From positions 334,415 to 398,414 of the forward strand of contig UBMP01000020.1 in assembly GCA_900466575.1 (NCBI GenBank): a stretch of DNA of 64,000 nucleotides. Reading direction: 5' to 3'. Below are positions 52,887 through 62,041 of the stretch, one piece after another; positions within the stretch are counted from its first letter, which is position 1; every line of letters begins with the position of its first letter. The stretch is from Hyphomicrobiales bacterium. GTDB taxonomy: Bacteria; Pseudomonadota; Alphaproteobacteria; Rhizobiales; Rhizobiaceae. The position numbers and the translations under genes are program-made. The notes beneath the pieces are model-generated. The model was not told the DNA's origin. It did no database searches and was given only the letters and a program-made list of their open reading frames with translations.

Positions 52887-54098
52887 TCACGCTTTTAAAA
52901 TGGCTGCGAAGCGCGGATCGAAGGCGTGGCCGATCGGTTCGGCCGCCGCCCCACGCGCGACAGCCCAGAGGTCGGTCATGCCCAGCTGAAGCCTTGGCAG
53001 CGTGCGGTCCGGCCGGTCGGCATTGGACGGTAGAAGCGGCTCGATGGCGGCGATCAGCCGGGTTGCGAGTTCGATCGGCGCGCCGCCGCAGAGAATGACG
53101 GTTTGCGGATCGAACACCGTCTCGATCAGATTGATCGCCCAGCGCAAGTCGGTCGCCGCCCGCTCGATCCATTCAAGAACTGCGGGATCACCTGCAGCCG
53201 CGCGGCGGTTGATCTCCTCGTGGAGATCAGATGCCATGGCGTCGAGGCCGAGATGTTCGTAGAGTGAGGCCAGCGACGCGCGGTGTTCCAGCTGCGTGGT
53301 CCTCGCCCCTGTGGTCAGCAGCGCCATGCCGATCTCGCCCGCATTGCCATAGGCGCCGGTGTAGAGCTCGCCATCGAGAATGAGGCCGGCGCCGATGCCG
53401 TAGCCGACATAGAGGCAGACGGCATGGTCGACATCGTGGGCCACGCCCACCATGCGTTCGGCGGTCGCGCACGCCGCCGCGTCGTTCTGGAGCGTCACGC
53501 TGAGGCCGGTGCCCGCGGCAAGCCGTTCGAGCAACGGATAGCGCTGCCATGCGCCCATCATCCACGGATTGTCGGTCTCGTCCTGCTGCCGCACGCCGAA
53601 GGGGCCCGGCATGGCAACGCCGAGACCGACCAGCCGTTCCTCGGCGTAGGGGATCTGTGCGGTGAGTTCGCCGCGCACATCTGCTATCAGCCGCAGCACG
53701 ACCGGGGTTCCGTCCTCCGGGCCGCTGTTCGGCAATCTTGCTTCCTTCCGGATCAGCACGTCGCCCACCAGATTGACGGCAATCGCACGGGTCACCTGAC
53801 GGTCGATCTGCAGGCCGATGGCGAAGGCGCCTTCGGGCACGAGCGCATAAGGGGTCGAAGGCTGGCCGCGTCCGCGGCGCACGCTCTGGCGCGATGTCAC
53901 CAGCCCGTCGTTTTCCAGCTCCTCCATGATGTTGGACACTGTCTGCTTCGTCAGCAGCGTGGCGCGCGCCAGATCGGCACGTGACAGCGCACCGTTGCGC
54001 CGCAGCGCATCGATGATCACCCGGCGATTATGGGCGCTGGTGCCTTCGTGGTTCGTCCCGCTCTTTGCCCTGATCGGGCGCATTCCGCTCATCCGCAT
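52887..54098 (-). CDS. ROK family transcriptional regulator
   Basis: A 403-aa ROK repressor. The N-terminal helix-turn-helix is ALSRADLARATLLTKQTVSNIM, and the ROK domain includes VGLGVAMPGPFGV and VGYGIGAGLILDGELYTGAYG followed by NAGEIG. The zinc-binding Cys cluster and the His after GEIG found in most ROK proteins are missing (GEIGMALLTTG instead). Sugar or amino-sugar binding may therefore be altered. It is divergent from the sugar ABC-SIS-PfkB operon that it probably represses, and an inverted repeat lies between. Confidence 0.88.
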   Translation of the reverse strand: MRMSGMRPIRAKSGTNHEGTSAHNRRVIIDALRRNGALSRADLARATLLTKQTVSNIMEELENDGLVTSRQSVRRGRGQPSTPYALVPEGAFAIGLQIDRQVTRAIAVNLVGDVLIRKEARLPNSGPEDGTPVVLRLIADVRGELTAQIPYAEERLVGLGVAMPGPFGVRQQDETDNPWMMGAWQRYPLLERLAAGTGLSVTLQNDAAACATAERMVGVAHDVDHAVCLYVGYGIGAGLILDGELYTGAYGNAGEIGMALLTTGARTTQLEHRASLASLYEHLGLDAMASDLHEEINRRAAAGDPAVLEWIERAATDLRWAINLIETVFDPQTVILCGGAPIELATRLIAAIEPLLPSNADRPDRTLPRLQLGMTDLWAVARGAAAEPIGHAFDPRFAAILKA

Positions 54099-54136
54099 TT
54101 CCCCCTTGACAGAAATAGAATATTGAAGAACTAATT

Positions 54137-54153
54137 AGTCAAGACATTTGACT
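54137..54153. promoter_or_regulatory. Inverted repeat between ROK regulator and sugar operon
   Basis: AGTCAA (54137-54142) and TTGACT (54148-54153) form a 6-bp inverted repeat with a 5-bp spacer inside an A/T-rich stretch. The flanking TTAGTCAA and TTGACTTA extend the symmetry with one mismatch. It lies 39 bp upstream of the ROK start in the 190-bp divergent gap. A ROK operator is the likeliest reading. Confidence 0.4.
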
Positions 54154-54288
54154 TAAAAGAAACCACAGAGTTTCTGAGGGAACGACCGGAGGCCTCGCAG
54201 CTTCGAAATTCACTTTGGCCGGCGGCGTGGTGCCCACGGCCGGAAAACTGCTTGCTATCCAAAACTTGCCAAAAACTTGGAGGACGGA

Positions 54289-55539
54289 ATGCTGAAATCC
54301 CCGATGACATCATGGCACAAGACATTGCTCGGCGCGGCGCTGGTCAGCGCGTCCTTTGCCTCGCATGCCTTTGCCGAGACAACGATCAACGCGCTTTTCA
54401 TGGCGCAGGCCGCCTATAGCGAAGCCGATGTGCGCGCCATGACGGATGCCTTCACCAAGGCCAATCCGGATATCAAGGTTAATCTGGAATTCGTGCCTTA
54501 CGAGGGCCTGCATGACAAGACGGTGCTGGCACAGGGCTCCGGCGGCGGTTATGACGTCGTCCTCTTCGACGTGATCTGGCCGGCAGAATATGCGACCAAC
54601 AAGGTTCTGGTCGATGTCTCGTCGCGCATTTCGGACGAGATGAAGAAGGGCGTCCTGCCCGGCGCCTGGACGACGGTGCAGTATGACGGCAAGTATTATG
54701 GCATGCCGTGGATCCTCGATACCAAGTACCTGTTCTACAACAAGGAAATCCTCGAAAAGGCCGGCATCAAGACGCCGCCGAAGACCTGGGACGAGCTGAA
54801 CGCGCAGGCCAAGATCATCAAGGACAAGGGGCTTCTCCCCACGCCGATCGCCTGGAGCTGGTCGCAGGCGGAAGCCGCGATCTGCGACTACACGACGCTG
54901 GTCAGCGCCTATAAGGGCGAGTTCCTAAAGGACGGCAAGCCGGCCTTCCAGACCGGCGGCGGGCTCGATGCACTGAAATACATGGTCGACAGCTACAAGT
55001 CGGGGCTCACCAATCCGAACTCCAAGGAATTCCTCGAAGAGGATGTCCGCAAGGTCTTCGAAAACGGCGATGCAGCCTTCGCGCTGAACTGGACCTACAT
55101 GTACAACATGGCCAACGACCCGAAGGACAGCAAGGTGGCCGGCAAGGTCGGCGTTGTGCCGGCGCCGGGCGTTGCCGGCAAGAGCGAGGCATCCGCCGTC
55201 AACGGCTCGATGGGTCTCGGCATCACCGCTGCGAGCAAGCATCAGGACGAAGCCTGGAAATACATCGCCTTCATGACGTCGCAAGCAACGCAGAACCAGT
55301 ATGCCAAGCTGAGCCTGCCGATCTGGGCGTCGTCCTATGACGATCCGGCTGTCACCAAGGGCCAGGAAGAGCTGATCGCTGCCGCCAAGGTCGGGCTGGC
55401 CGTGATGTATCCGCGTCCGACGACCCCGAAGTATCAGGAACTGTCGACCGCCCTGCAGCAGGCGATCCAGGAATCGCTGCTCGGCCAGTCTTCTCCGGAA
55501 GACGCGCTGAAGACGGCGGCGCAGAACAGCGGTCTCTGA
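54289..55539 (+). CDS. Sugar ABC transporter substrate-binding protein
   Basis: A 416-aa family 1 binding protein, MLKSPMTSWHKTLLGAALVS onward. The signal peptide is probably cleaved after SHAFA. Landmarks include YDVVLFDVIWPAEYATN and YGMPWILDTKYLFYNKEIL. ATG 54289 is chosen over the in-frame TTG at 54277 because GGAGGA lies 5 bases upstream. It leads the operon of two permeases, SIS protein, PfkB kinase and ATPase. The SIS plus PfkB pair suggests an amino-sugar or fructosamine ligand. Confidence 0.91.
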   Translation: MLKSPMTSWHKTLLGAALVSASFASHAFAETTINALFMAQAAYSEADVRAMTDAFTKANPDIKVNLEFVPYEGLHDKTVLAQGSGGGYDVVLFDVIWPAEYATNKVLVDVSSRISDEMKKGVLPGAWTTVQYDGKYYGMPWILDTKYLFYNKEILEKAGIKTPPKTWDELNAQAKIIKDKGLLPTPIAWSWSQAEAAICDYTTLVSAYKGEFLKDGKPAFQTGGGLDALKYMVDSYKSGLTNPNSKEFLEEDVRKVFENGDAAFALNWTYMYNMANDPKDSKVAGKVGVVPAPGVAGKSEASAVNGSMGLGITAASKHQDEAWKYIAFMTSQATQNQYAKLSLPIWASSYDDPAVTKGQEELIAAAKVGLAVMYPRPTTPKYQELSTALQQAIQESLLGQSSPEDALKTAAQNSGL

Positions 55540-55550
55540 CTTAGCGACTA

Positions 55551-55582
55551 GGGTGGCGCTTGCCGCCGCCCGTTTTCTGCTT
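55551..55582 (+). terminator. Stem-loop with T-rich tail after the binding-protein gene
   Basis: GGGTGGCG-CTTGC-CGCCGCCC forms an 8-bp stem (one G-T pair) 11 bp after the binding-protein stop. It is followed by GTTTTCTGCTTTTC, so partial termination is likely, letting binding protein exceed permease. It covers an alternative GTG at 55553 and argues against that start. Confidence 0.55.
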
Positions 55583-55624
55583 TTCACTCTCACTCTTCAA
55601 GACGACGACAGGAAGGGCTTGCCG

Positions 55625-56509
55625 ATGTCCGGCACCTTTATGACCACGCGCGCCTGGGCTTTGATGCTGCCGCTTCTGGTGGTGATGATCGCCGTGATCG
55701 GCTGGCCACTGGTGGATACGGTCGGCCTCTCCTTCACCGATGCCAAGTTGGTTGGGACGGCGGGCCAATTCGTCGGCTTCGAGAACTATGCGAAGATGCT
55801 GGCGAGCGCGAATTTCCAGCGCAGCCTCATCATCACGGCGATGTTCGCAGTGATTTCCGTCGCGGCAGAAATGGTGCTGGGCGTGCTGGCTGCGCTACTG
55901 CTCAACCAGGATTTCAAGGGCCGCGGCGTGCTGCGCGCGCTGATGATCCTGCCCTGGGCGCTGCCAACGGTGGTCAATGCCACGCTCTGGCGGCTGATCT
56001 ACAATCCCGAATATGGCGCGCTGAATGCCGCGCTGACGCAACTGGGCCTCCTCGACGCGTACCGCTCCTGGCTCGGCGAGCCGGGCACGGCGCTCACAGC
56101 GCTCATTGTTGCAGACTGCTGGAAGAATTTTCCGCTCGTAGCGCTGATTGCGCTGGCCGCCCTGCAGGCGGTGCCGCGCGACATTACCGCAGCGTCGCTC
56201 GTCGATGGCGCGGGTCCCTTCACCCGCTTCCGCTTCGTCATCTTGCCCTATCTCGCAGGTCCTCTCATGGTGGCGCTGGTGCTGCGCACGATCGAGGCCT
56301 TCAAGGTCTTCGACATCATCTGGGTCATGACACGCGGCGGGCCGGCCAACAGCACGCGCACGCTGTCCATCCTCGTCTATCAGGAGGCGTTCTCGTTCCA
56401 GCGGGCAGGCTCCGGCGCATCGCTTGCGCTGATCGTCACGCTCTTCGTCACGGTGCTGGCGCTCGCCTATGGAGCGCTGGTACGCAAGGCTGCGGGGAGT
56501 GCCGCCTGA
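55625..56509 (+). CDS. Sugar ABC transporter permease 1
   Basis: A 294-aa permease, MSGTFMTTRAWALMLPLLVV onward, with six hydrophobic segments. The EAA loop is DITAASLVDGAGPFTRFRFV, followed by VMTRGGPANSTRTL, which replaces the usual TGGGP. ATG 55625 with AGGAAGGG is preferred to the GTG at 55553 inside the hairpin. The stop shares one base with the next start. It delivers the ligand of the upstream binding protein. Confidence 0.91.
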   Translation: MSGTFMTTRAWALMLPLLVVMIAVIGWPLVDTVGLSFTDAKLVGTAGQFVGFENYAKMLASANFQRSLIITAMFAVISVAAEMVLGVLAALLLNQDFKGRGVLRALMILPWALPTVVNATLWRLIYNPEYGALNAALTQLGLLDAYRSWLGEPGTALTALIVADCWKNFPLVALIALAALQAVPRDITAASLVDGAGPFTRFRFVILPYLAGPLMVALVLRTIEAFKVFDIIWVMTRGGPANSTRTLSILVYQEAFSFQRAGSGASLALIVTLFVTVLALAYGALVRKAAGSAA

Positions 56510-57354
56510 TGGAACGCAAGAGCCCACTCTTTGCCGCTTTTCTTTATGTCTCGGCGCTGCTTCTCGCCGTGGTGATCCTCGCGCCGATCCTCTGGCTCTT
56601 CGTCATGAGCATTTCGCCGGCCGCCGATCTCGCCGCCAAGCCGCTGCGCTGGTGGCCTGAGACGCCGGACTTCTCGCGCTATGCCACGTTGCTCTCGACG
56701 CTCGAAAACAGCGCAGGCGCCGCCTTCACCGCATCGCTGCGCAACAGTCTGGAAGTCGCCGGCATGGCGACGCTTGCGGCGATTGCGCTCGCCATTCCCG
56801 CCGGTTGGGCGGTGTCGCGCACGCCCTCCATCGGCTGGTCGCTCTCGCTCGTCATCGCCACCTACATGCTGCCGCCGGTCGCGCTTGCCGTGCCGCTCTA
56901 CATGGGGCTGGCGCATCTGGGCATGCTCAACAACGTCTTCGGCCTGGCGCTCGTCTACCTCACGATCCTCGCGCCCTTCACCACATGGCTGATGAAATCC
57001 GGCTTCGACTCCATACCGAAGGAAATCGAGGCGGCGGCGATGATGGACGGGGCAGGGCTCTTCCAGACGCTGCGCATCATCACGCTGCCGCTGGCCATGC
57101 CGGTCATGGCGACCTCGGCGCTCTTCGCCTTCCTGCTGGCATGGGATGAATTCTTCTATGCCCTGCTTTTCACCTCCGACCAGCGCGCCAAGACGCTGAC
57201 GGTCGCCATCGCCGATCTCGCCGGCGGCCGCGTGTCGGATTACGGACTGATCGCAACCGCAGGCGTGCTCGCCGCCCTGCCTCCGGTGCTGATCGGTCTT
57301 GTCATGCAACGCGCCCTGATTTCGGGCCTGACCAATGGCGGCGTCAAAGGATGA
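56509..57354 (+). CDS. Sugar ABC transporter permease 2
   Basis: A 281-aa MalG-type permease, MERKSPLFAAFLYVSALLLA onward. The EAA loop is EIEAAAMMDGAGLFQTLRII. It starts on the last base of the preceding stop (TGATG) and overlaps the SIS-domain gene by 4 bp. It forms the channel with the first permease. The coupling of translation shows that transport and sugar-modifying genes are expressed as one unit. Confidence 0.92.
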   Translation: MERKSPLFAAFLYVSALLLAVVILAPILWLFVMSISPAADLAAKPLRWWPETPDFSRYATLLSTLENSAGAAFTASLRNSLEVAGMATLAAIALAIPAGWAVSRTPSIGWSLSLVIATYMLPPVALAVPLYMGLAHLGMLNNVFGLALVYLTILAPFTTWLMKSGFDSIPKEIEAAAMMDGAGLFQTLRIITLPLAMPVMATSALFAFLLAWDEFFYALLFTSDQRAKTLTVAIADLAGGRVSDYGLIATAGVLAALPPVLIGLVMQRALISGLTNGGVKG

Positions 57355-58373
57355 TCATGAACACAGAAAAGACACGGGCCCCGGGCCTCGTCGCCATCGA
57401 CCGCGAAATGGCGCGCCAGCATGCGGATGCGCTCGCCTCCTATGAGGCAAGCGGTGACATCGTGTGCAAGGCCGCCGCATCCCTGAAACAGACGGGCAAA
57501 CTGCTGCTGCTGGGCATGGGCGGGTCCCATGCCGTCAACCGGGCCGTCGAGCCGCTCTATCGCGCCGCCGGCATCGAGGCGATCGCGCTGCCGCTTTCCG
57601 AACAGCTGGGCCAGCCTCTGCCCCTGAAGGGGCGGACGATCTTCGTCACCTCGCAATCCGGCGAAAGCGCTGAAGTGTTGCGCTGGTTCGATGAAACAGG
57701 CGGCACGGGTGACACGTTCGGATTGACGCTGGAGGGCAGCTCCTTCCTGGCACGTTCCGCGCCCAGCCTCGTCGGCGTCGGCGGCACCGAGCATGCTTTT
57801 GCGGCGACCCGCAGCCTCACGATCACCTTTGCGCTGCATCTCGCAATCTTTGCCGCACTCGGCGAAGACCCGGCGGCAGCGCTCGCCATCCTTCGTGATC
57901 CGCAGACGCTCGATATCGCGCCAGCGCTGGCCGCACTGGAAGGTGTTGCGACCGTCGTCACCTCCGGCCGCCGCCTGCAGGGCGTGGCCGAGGCGCTTGC
58001 ACTGGGGCTGACCGAGCTTTCGCGCCTGCCATGCTTTTCGCTGGAAGGTGGGCAACTGCGCCATGGGCCTATGGAAATGCTCGGCCCCAAGGTCGGCGTC
58101 ATTCTCTTCCGGGGCAACGATCCGACCGGGCCTCTGGTCACGGCCATGGCGGCCTCCGCGGTCGAGACGGGCTCGCCCGTCATTGTCTTTGATGGTTCCG
58201 CCGAGGCGCCCGTGCCGGACTGCGTGACGCTGAAGTTTCCGCCCGCGACCGGAGTTGCGGCGATCTTGCAGATGCTGCCCGTCGCGCAGGCGCTGATGGT
58301 CGCCTTCGCCGCCGCGCGCGTGGAGAATGCCGGCACGCCGGTGCGCTCCACCAAGATCACCCGGAGCGAGTGA
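57351..58373 (+). CDS. SIS-domain sugar isomerase/deglycase (FrlB/AgaS-like)
   Basis: A 340-aa double-SIS protein like the isomerase half of GlmS. The phosphosugar-binding motifs are LLLGMGGSHAVNRAVEPLY and FVTSQSGESAEVLRWF. The length and absence of a glutaminase domain match FrlB-type deglycases and AgaS. Beside a PfkB kinase it would act on a 6-phosphorylated fructosamine or amino sugar, releasing glucose 6-phosphate plus an amine, or ammonia plus a keto sugar. The ATG at 57351 overlaps the permease stop; 57357 is also possible. Confidence 0.87.
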   Translation: MIMNTEKTRAPGLVAIDREMARQHADALASYEASGDIVCKAAASLKQTGKLLLLGMGGSHAVNRAVEPLYRAAGIEAIALPLSEQLGQPLPLKGRTIFVTSQSGESAEVLRWFDETGGTGDTFGLTLEGSSFLARSAPSLVGVGGTEHAFAATRSLTITFALHLAIFAALGEDPAAALAILRDPQTLDIAPALAALEGVATVVTSGRRLQGVAEALALGLTELSRLPCFSLEGGQLRHGPMEMLGPKVGVILFRGNDPTGPLVTAMAASAVETGSPVIVFDGSAEAPVPDCVTLKFPPATGVAAILQMLPVAQALMVAFAAARVENAGTPVRSTKITRSE

Positions 58374-59315
58374 ATGAAGCCGCTCGCAGTCATCGGCAAT
58401 GTCAATGTCGACCTGATCCTCGGCCCGGCCGCGCCATGGCCGAAGGCGGGCACGGAGATCATCGTCGATCATGACGAGCTGCGCGTCGGCGGGCAGGCGG
58501 GCAACACGGCGCTTGCCTGGGACGGGCTCGGAGTGCCTTACGACATCGCCGCCAATGTCGGCGACGACCAGTTCGGCCGCTGGCTGTCGAGCGCCTTCGG
58601 GGACCGCGCTGCGCGCTGGCGGGTGCGGCCGGAGCGTACCACGCTCTCGGTCGGCATCACCCATCCAGATGGCGAGCGCACCTTTTTCACCACGCGCGGG
58701 CATCTGCCGCGCCTCTCCCTCGATGACGTGCTGGCGATCCTTGACGGAGAACGGCTGCGCGGCGGCTATGCGCTTCTCTCCGCGGCCTTCCTGACGGAAG
58801 ACCTGACGCGCGACTATGACGCGCTGTTCGACTGGGCCGATGCGCATGCAATCACGCTGGCGCTCGACACCGGCTGGCCGCTGGAAGGGTGGACGGAGGC
58901 CAATTGCCTTGCCACAAGACGCTGGCTCGGCCGCTGCGGGATCGCGCTGATGAACGAGGTCGAGACGACGACGCTGGCCGGGTCGTCGGATCTGGAAGCC
59001 GCCGCACGTGCGCTCCATGCCCTCATGCCGCCGGGCGCGATCTTCGTCGCGAAATGCGGTCCCGATGGCGCGCTGGCGATAAACTCCGACGGACGCGTTC
59101 ACACGGTCGCCGCGCCGCGCGTGACGGTGATCGACACGATCGGCGCGGGCGACGTGTTCAATGCCGGCTTCCTGGCGGCTCTTGCCCGTGGCGAGCCGAT
59201 CGCAACATGTCTCGAAACCGGGACAGCCGTCGCCTCGCGCGCCATTTCCACCCTGCCACGCAGCTATGGCCCGGCGGATTTCACCTCCGCGGCCCTTGAG
59301 GAAACCCTCCAATGA
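58374..59315 (+). CDS. PfkB family carbohydrate kinase (FrlD-like position)
   Basis: A 313-aa ribokinase-family sugar kinase. It has NVNVDLIL at the start, GGQAGNTALAWDGLG (PfkB signature 1 region) and the ATP/catalytic motif DTIGAGDVFNAGFLAAL with catalytic Asp (signature 2). It would phosphorylate the imported sugar so that the SIS protein can act on it. It abuts the SIS stop directly and overlaps the ATPase start by 4 bp. Fructosamine, psicosamine or another ketose-amine are candidate substrates. Confidence 0.88.
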   Translation: MKPLAVIGNVNVDLILGPAAPWPKAGTEIIVDHDELRVGGQAGNTALAWDGLGVPYDIAANVGDDQFGRWLSSAFGDRAARWRVRPERTTLSVGITHPDGERTFFTTRGHLPRLSLDDVLAILDGERLRGGYALLSAAFLTEDLTRDYDALFDWADAHAITLALDTGWPLEGWTEANCLATRRWLGRCGIALMNEVETTTLAGSSDLEAAARALHALMPPGAIFVAKCGPDGALAINSDGRVHTVAAPRVTVIDTIGAGDVFNAGFLAALARGEPIATCLETGTAVASRAISTLPRSYGPADFTSAALEETLQ

Positions 59316-60376
59316 GCGCGCTCGAAATCACCAATATTCGCAAGAGCTATGGCGACGTGGAGACGCTGAAGGGCATCGACATATCGCTCGAAAGCGGCGA
59401 GTTCCTCGTGCTGCTCGGCTCGTCCGGCTGCGGCAAGTCGACCCTGCTCAACATCATCGCGGGCCTGGCGGAAGCAACCAGCGGCGATATCCGTATCGGC
59501 GACCGTTCGGTGCTCGGCGTGCATCCCAAGGATCGCGATATCGCCATGGTGTTCCAGTCCTACGCGCTCTATCCGAACCTCACCGTCCACCGCAACATCG
59601 GCTTCGGTTTGGAGATGCGCAAAGTGCCCGCGGCCGAGCGCGACAAGGCGGTGCGCGAGGCGGCGAAGCTCCTCCAGATCGAGCCGCTTCTGGACCGCAA
59701 GCCGAGCCAGCTCTCCGGTGGGCAGCGCCAGCGTGTCGCCATCGGTCGGGCGCTGGTGCGCAAGCCCAATGTCTTCCTCTTCGATGAGCCGCTGTCCAAT
59801 CTCGACGCCAAGCTGCGCATGGAAATGCGCACCGAGCTCAAGCGCCTGCACCAGATGCTGAAGACGACCGTGGTCTATGTCACGCATGACCAGATCGAGG
59901 CGATGACGCTCGCCACCCGCATCGCCGTCATGCGCGACGGAAAGATCGAGCAGCTGGGCACGCCGGACGAGATCTATAACCGGCCGCAGACGCTCTATGT
60001 CGCGACCTTCGTCGGCGCGCCGCCGATGAACCTTCTGGACGCGACCGTGACGGGCGGGGCGCTGTCGATCGATGGAACACCGATCGTCCTGCCGCTTCCG
60101 CAGACGATAAAGCCTCTCGCGGACAGCCAAAAGCTCGTCGTCGGCATTCGGCCCGAGGCCTTGCATCTGGACGAACAGGGGGCCTTGGAGGTCGTCTGTG
60201 AGGTTGCGGAATTGACCGGGCCAGAGCTGATCGTCACCGGTCGGTCGGGGGCGCAGCAACTGATGGCCTGCCTGCCGCCGCGTTCAGCCTTGGCTGCCGG
60301 TCAATCGTTCAGGCTGGGTTTTGCTCCTGAGGCCATGTGCCTTTTCGATCGCGCCACGGGAATGCGTTGCGATTAA
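59312..60376 (+). CDS. Sugar ABC transporter ATP-binding protein (MalK/UgpC family)
   Basis: A 354-aa ATPase with Walker A GSSGCGKST, Q-loop VFQSYALYPNL, signature LSGGQRQRVAIG, Walker B VFLFDEPLSNLD, and switch His in VTHDQIEAMT. The C-terminal TOBE region ends RATGMRCD. It is the last gene of the ROK-controlled operon and resembles the ATPase at 9066. Because the two are close paralogs they may partly substitute for each other. No strong terminator follows. Confidence 0.93.
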   Translation: MSALEITNIRKSYGDVETLKGIDISLESGEFLVLLGSSGCGKSTLLNIIAGLAEATSGDIRIGDRSVLGVHPKDRDIAMVFQSYALYPNLTVHRNIGFGLEMRKVPAAERDKAVREAAKLLQIEPLLDRKPSQLSGGQRQRVAIGRALVRKPNVFLFDEPLSNLDAKLRMEMRTELKRLHQMLKTTVVYVTHDQIEAMTLATRIAVMRDGKIEQLGTPDEIYNRPQTLYVATFVGAPPMNLLDATVTGGALSIDGTPIVLPLPQTIKPLADSQKLVVGIRPEALHLDEQGALEVVCEVAELTGPELIVTGRSGAQQLMACLPPRSALAAGQSFRLGFAPEAMCLFDRATGMRCD

Positions 60377-60437
60377 AAGACGTCGTTAAGGCGCCCGCGC
60401 GAATAGGGATGGAACGCGCCAGGGCTCCCATTTGCGA

Positions 60438-60701
60438 TTATTGTCTCTCGTAGCGTTCGAGCGGCAATCCATCGGCGTCGGCGAAGAATGTGAAGCGCTT
60501 GCCGGCGGACGGTTCGCGGCGCACGGGCTGGACGGGAACCCCGCATGTCTTAATATGCACGATCGCAGAGTCGAGATCGCCCGTCTCAAAAGCAGGGCGC
60601 CGAAGGACTGCGGCTTCCGGTCGGCTGGGGCGTGGCGTCGGAATTGGGAAATAAAAGAGTGCCATCCGGCAGCGCGATGGGTCGAGCCTTGATGCGCCAT
60701 C
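60438..60701 (-). pseudogene. Truncated VOC (glyoxalase-like) gene remnant
   Basis: The minus strand encodes a C-terminal VOC half: AFETGDLDSAIVHIKTCGVP, then a tail reading FTFFADADGLPLERYER, a standard glyoxalase-domain ending. A matching upstream piece, LDPSRCRMALFYFPIP, precedes it with no start codon or N-terminal beta-alpha module. It is about half the normal length. It occupies most of the 380-bp gap before the zinc alcohol dehydrogenase gene and is probably a decaying gene. Confidence 0.5.
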
Positions 60702-60756
60702 AGCACGCGCGCCTTCGACCGCCGACAGGACACATGACTATCAAGGGAGGAGTGAC

Positions 60757-61881
60757 ATGAAAGCCAGGATTGCCCTGCTGAGATCGATGGGAACGGCGCG
60801 GCCCTATCAGGACACGAAGCCGCTCGAAATCGTCGAGGCTGATCTTGAGGAGCCGGGTTTCGGTGAATTGCGCGTGAAGATGGCCGCGGCCGGGCTCTGC
60901 CACTCCGACCTCTCCGTCATCAATGGCGACCGTCCACGCGACATGCCGGTGGCGCTGGGGCACGAGGCCTCGGGTGTTGTCGAAGCCGTCGGCGCCGGCG
61001 TCACACGCTTCGCGCCCGGCGATCACGTCGTTCTAGTCTTCGTGCCGTCCTGCGGCCATTGCGTTCCCTGCGCCTCTGGCCGGCCCGCGCTCTGCGAACC
61101 CGGCGCCGCTGCGGCTGTCAAGGGTACGCTTCTCGGCGGCGAGCGGCGGCTGCGCTACAAGGGCGAGGCCATCAACCATCATATCGGTGTTTCGGCCTTT
61201 TCCACTCATGCCGTGGTGTCGGAAAACTCCTGCGTGAAGATCGACAAGTGGATCCCGCTCGATCGCGCGGCCCTTCTCGGGTGCGCGGTGCTGACGGGCG
61301 TCGGCGCGGTGCTGAATTCGGGAGAGCTGAAGATGGGCGAGAGTTGTGCCATCGTCGGCCTCGGCGGCGTCGGACTTGCCGGACTTCTGGGTGCAGTGGC
61401 AGCGGGCGCGGAGACGATTATCGCTGTCGACATGGCCGCACACAAGCGGGCGCTCGCGCTGGAACTGGGGGCGACGCATGCCATCGACCCGACCAAGGAG
61501 GGTGCGGTGGCCGAGGTGAAGGCGCTGACCAAGGGTGGTGTCGATCTGGCGGTAGAACTGGCAGGGGCGGCGCCCGCCCTCAAATTTGCCTATGAAATCA
61601 CCCGGCGCGGCGGAACGACCGTGACCGGCGGCCTGCCCAATCCGAAGGCCGAATTCACGATCCCGGCCGTCTCGCTGACGGTGGGCGAGCAGACGCTGAA
61701 AGGTTCCTATGTCGGGTCCTGCGTGCCGGTGCGCGACATCCCGCGCTTTGCCGCGATGATGCAGGCTGGCAAGCTGCCGATCGAGAAACTGATGACGCAC
61801 CGGATCACGCTCGATGACATCAATGAAGGCTTCGAGCGGCTGGCAACCGGCGAGGCCATCCGGCAGGTCGTGGTGTTTTAA
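60757..61881 (+). CDS. Zinc-dependent medium-chain alcohol dehydrogenase
   Basis: A 374-aa MDR enzyme. The catalytic zinc ligands are in GLCHSD and GHEASG. The structural zinc lobe is CGHCVPCASGRPALC, complete with four Cys. The NAD-binding motif is VGLGGVGLAGLLGAVAAGA. AAGGGAGGA lies 5 bases before the ATG. It resembles class III (formaldehyde/aryl-alcohol) dehydrogenases. It stands alone; the gap to the next, minus-strand gene holds strong hairpins. An alcohol or hydroxyacid derived from neighbouring pathways is the likely substrate. Confidence 0.9.
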   Translation: MKARIALLRSMGTARPYQDTKPLEIVEADLEEPGFGELRVKMAAAGLCHSDLSVINGDRPRDMPVALGHEASGVVEAVGAGVTRFAPGDHVVLVFVPSCGHCVPCASGRPALCEPGAAAAVKGTLLGGERRLRYKGEAINHHIGVSAFSTHAVVSENSCVKIDKWIPLDRAALLGCAVLTGVGAVLNSGELKMGESCAIVGLGGVGLAGLLGAVAAGAETIIAVDMAAHKRALALELGATHAIDPTKEGAVAEVKALTKGGVDLAVELAGAAPALKFAYEITRRGGTTVTGGLPNPKAEFTIPAVSLTVGEQTLKGSYVGSCVPVRDIPRFAAMMQAGKLPIEKLMTHRITLDDINEGFERLATGEAIRQVVVF

Positions 61882-62041
61882 TTGCTGTGGAGGCCTTCTT
61901 CTTCCACCGTCTTCTGGAAAGCGCCTCCTCGCGGAGGACAAGGCGCGAGTCCTGCTTCCGTTTGCACGGTGAAGGCAGGATGAGCGCGGTTACTTATTCT
62001 ACCACGCGGATTATGCGCCCTGTTTGTCCACGGGGAGCTGA

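Noticed and set aside
57240..59312. A 690-codon minus-strand frame across the SIS and PfkB genes
   Set aside because: Shadow of two well-supported coding regions with intact motifs on the plus strand; composition is biased and no start signal is present.
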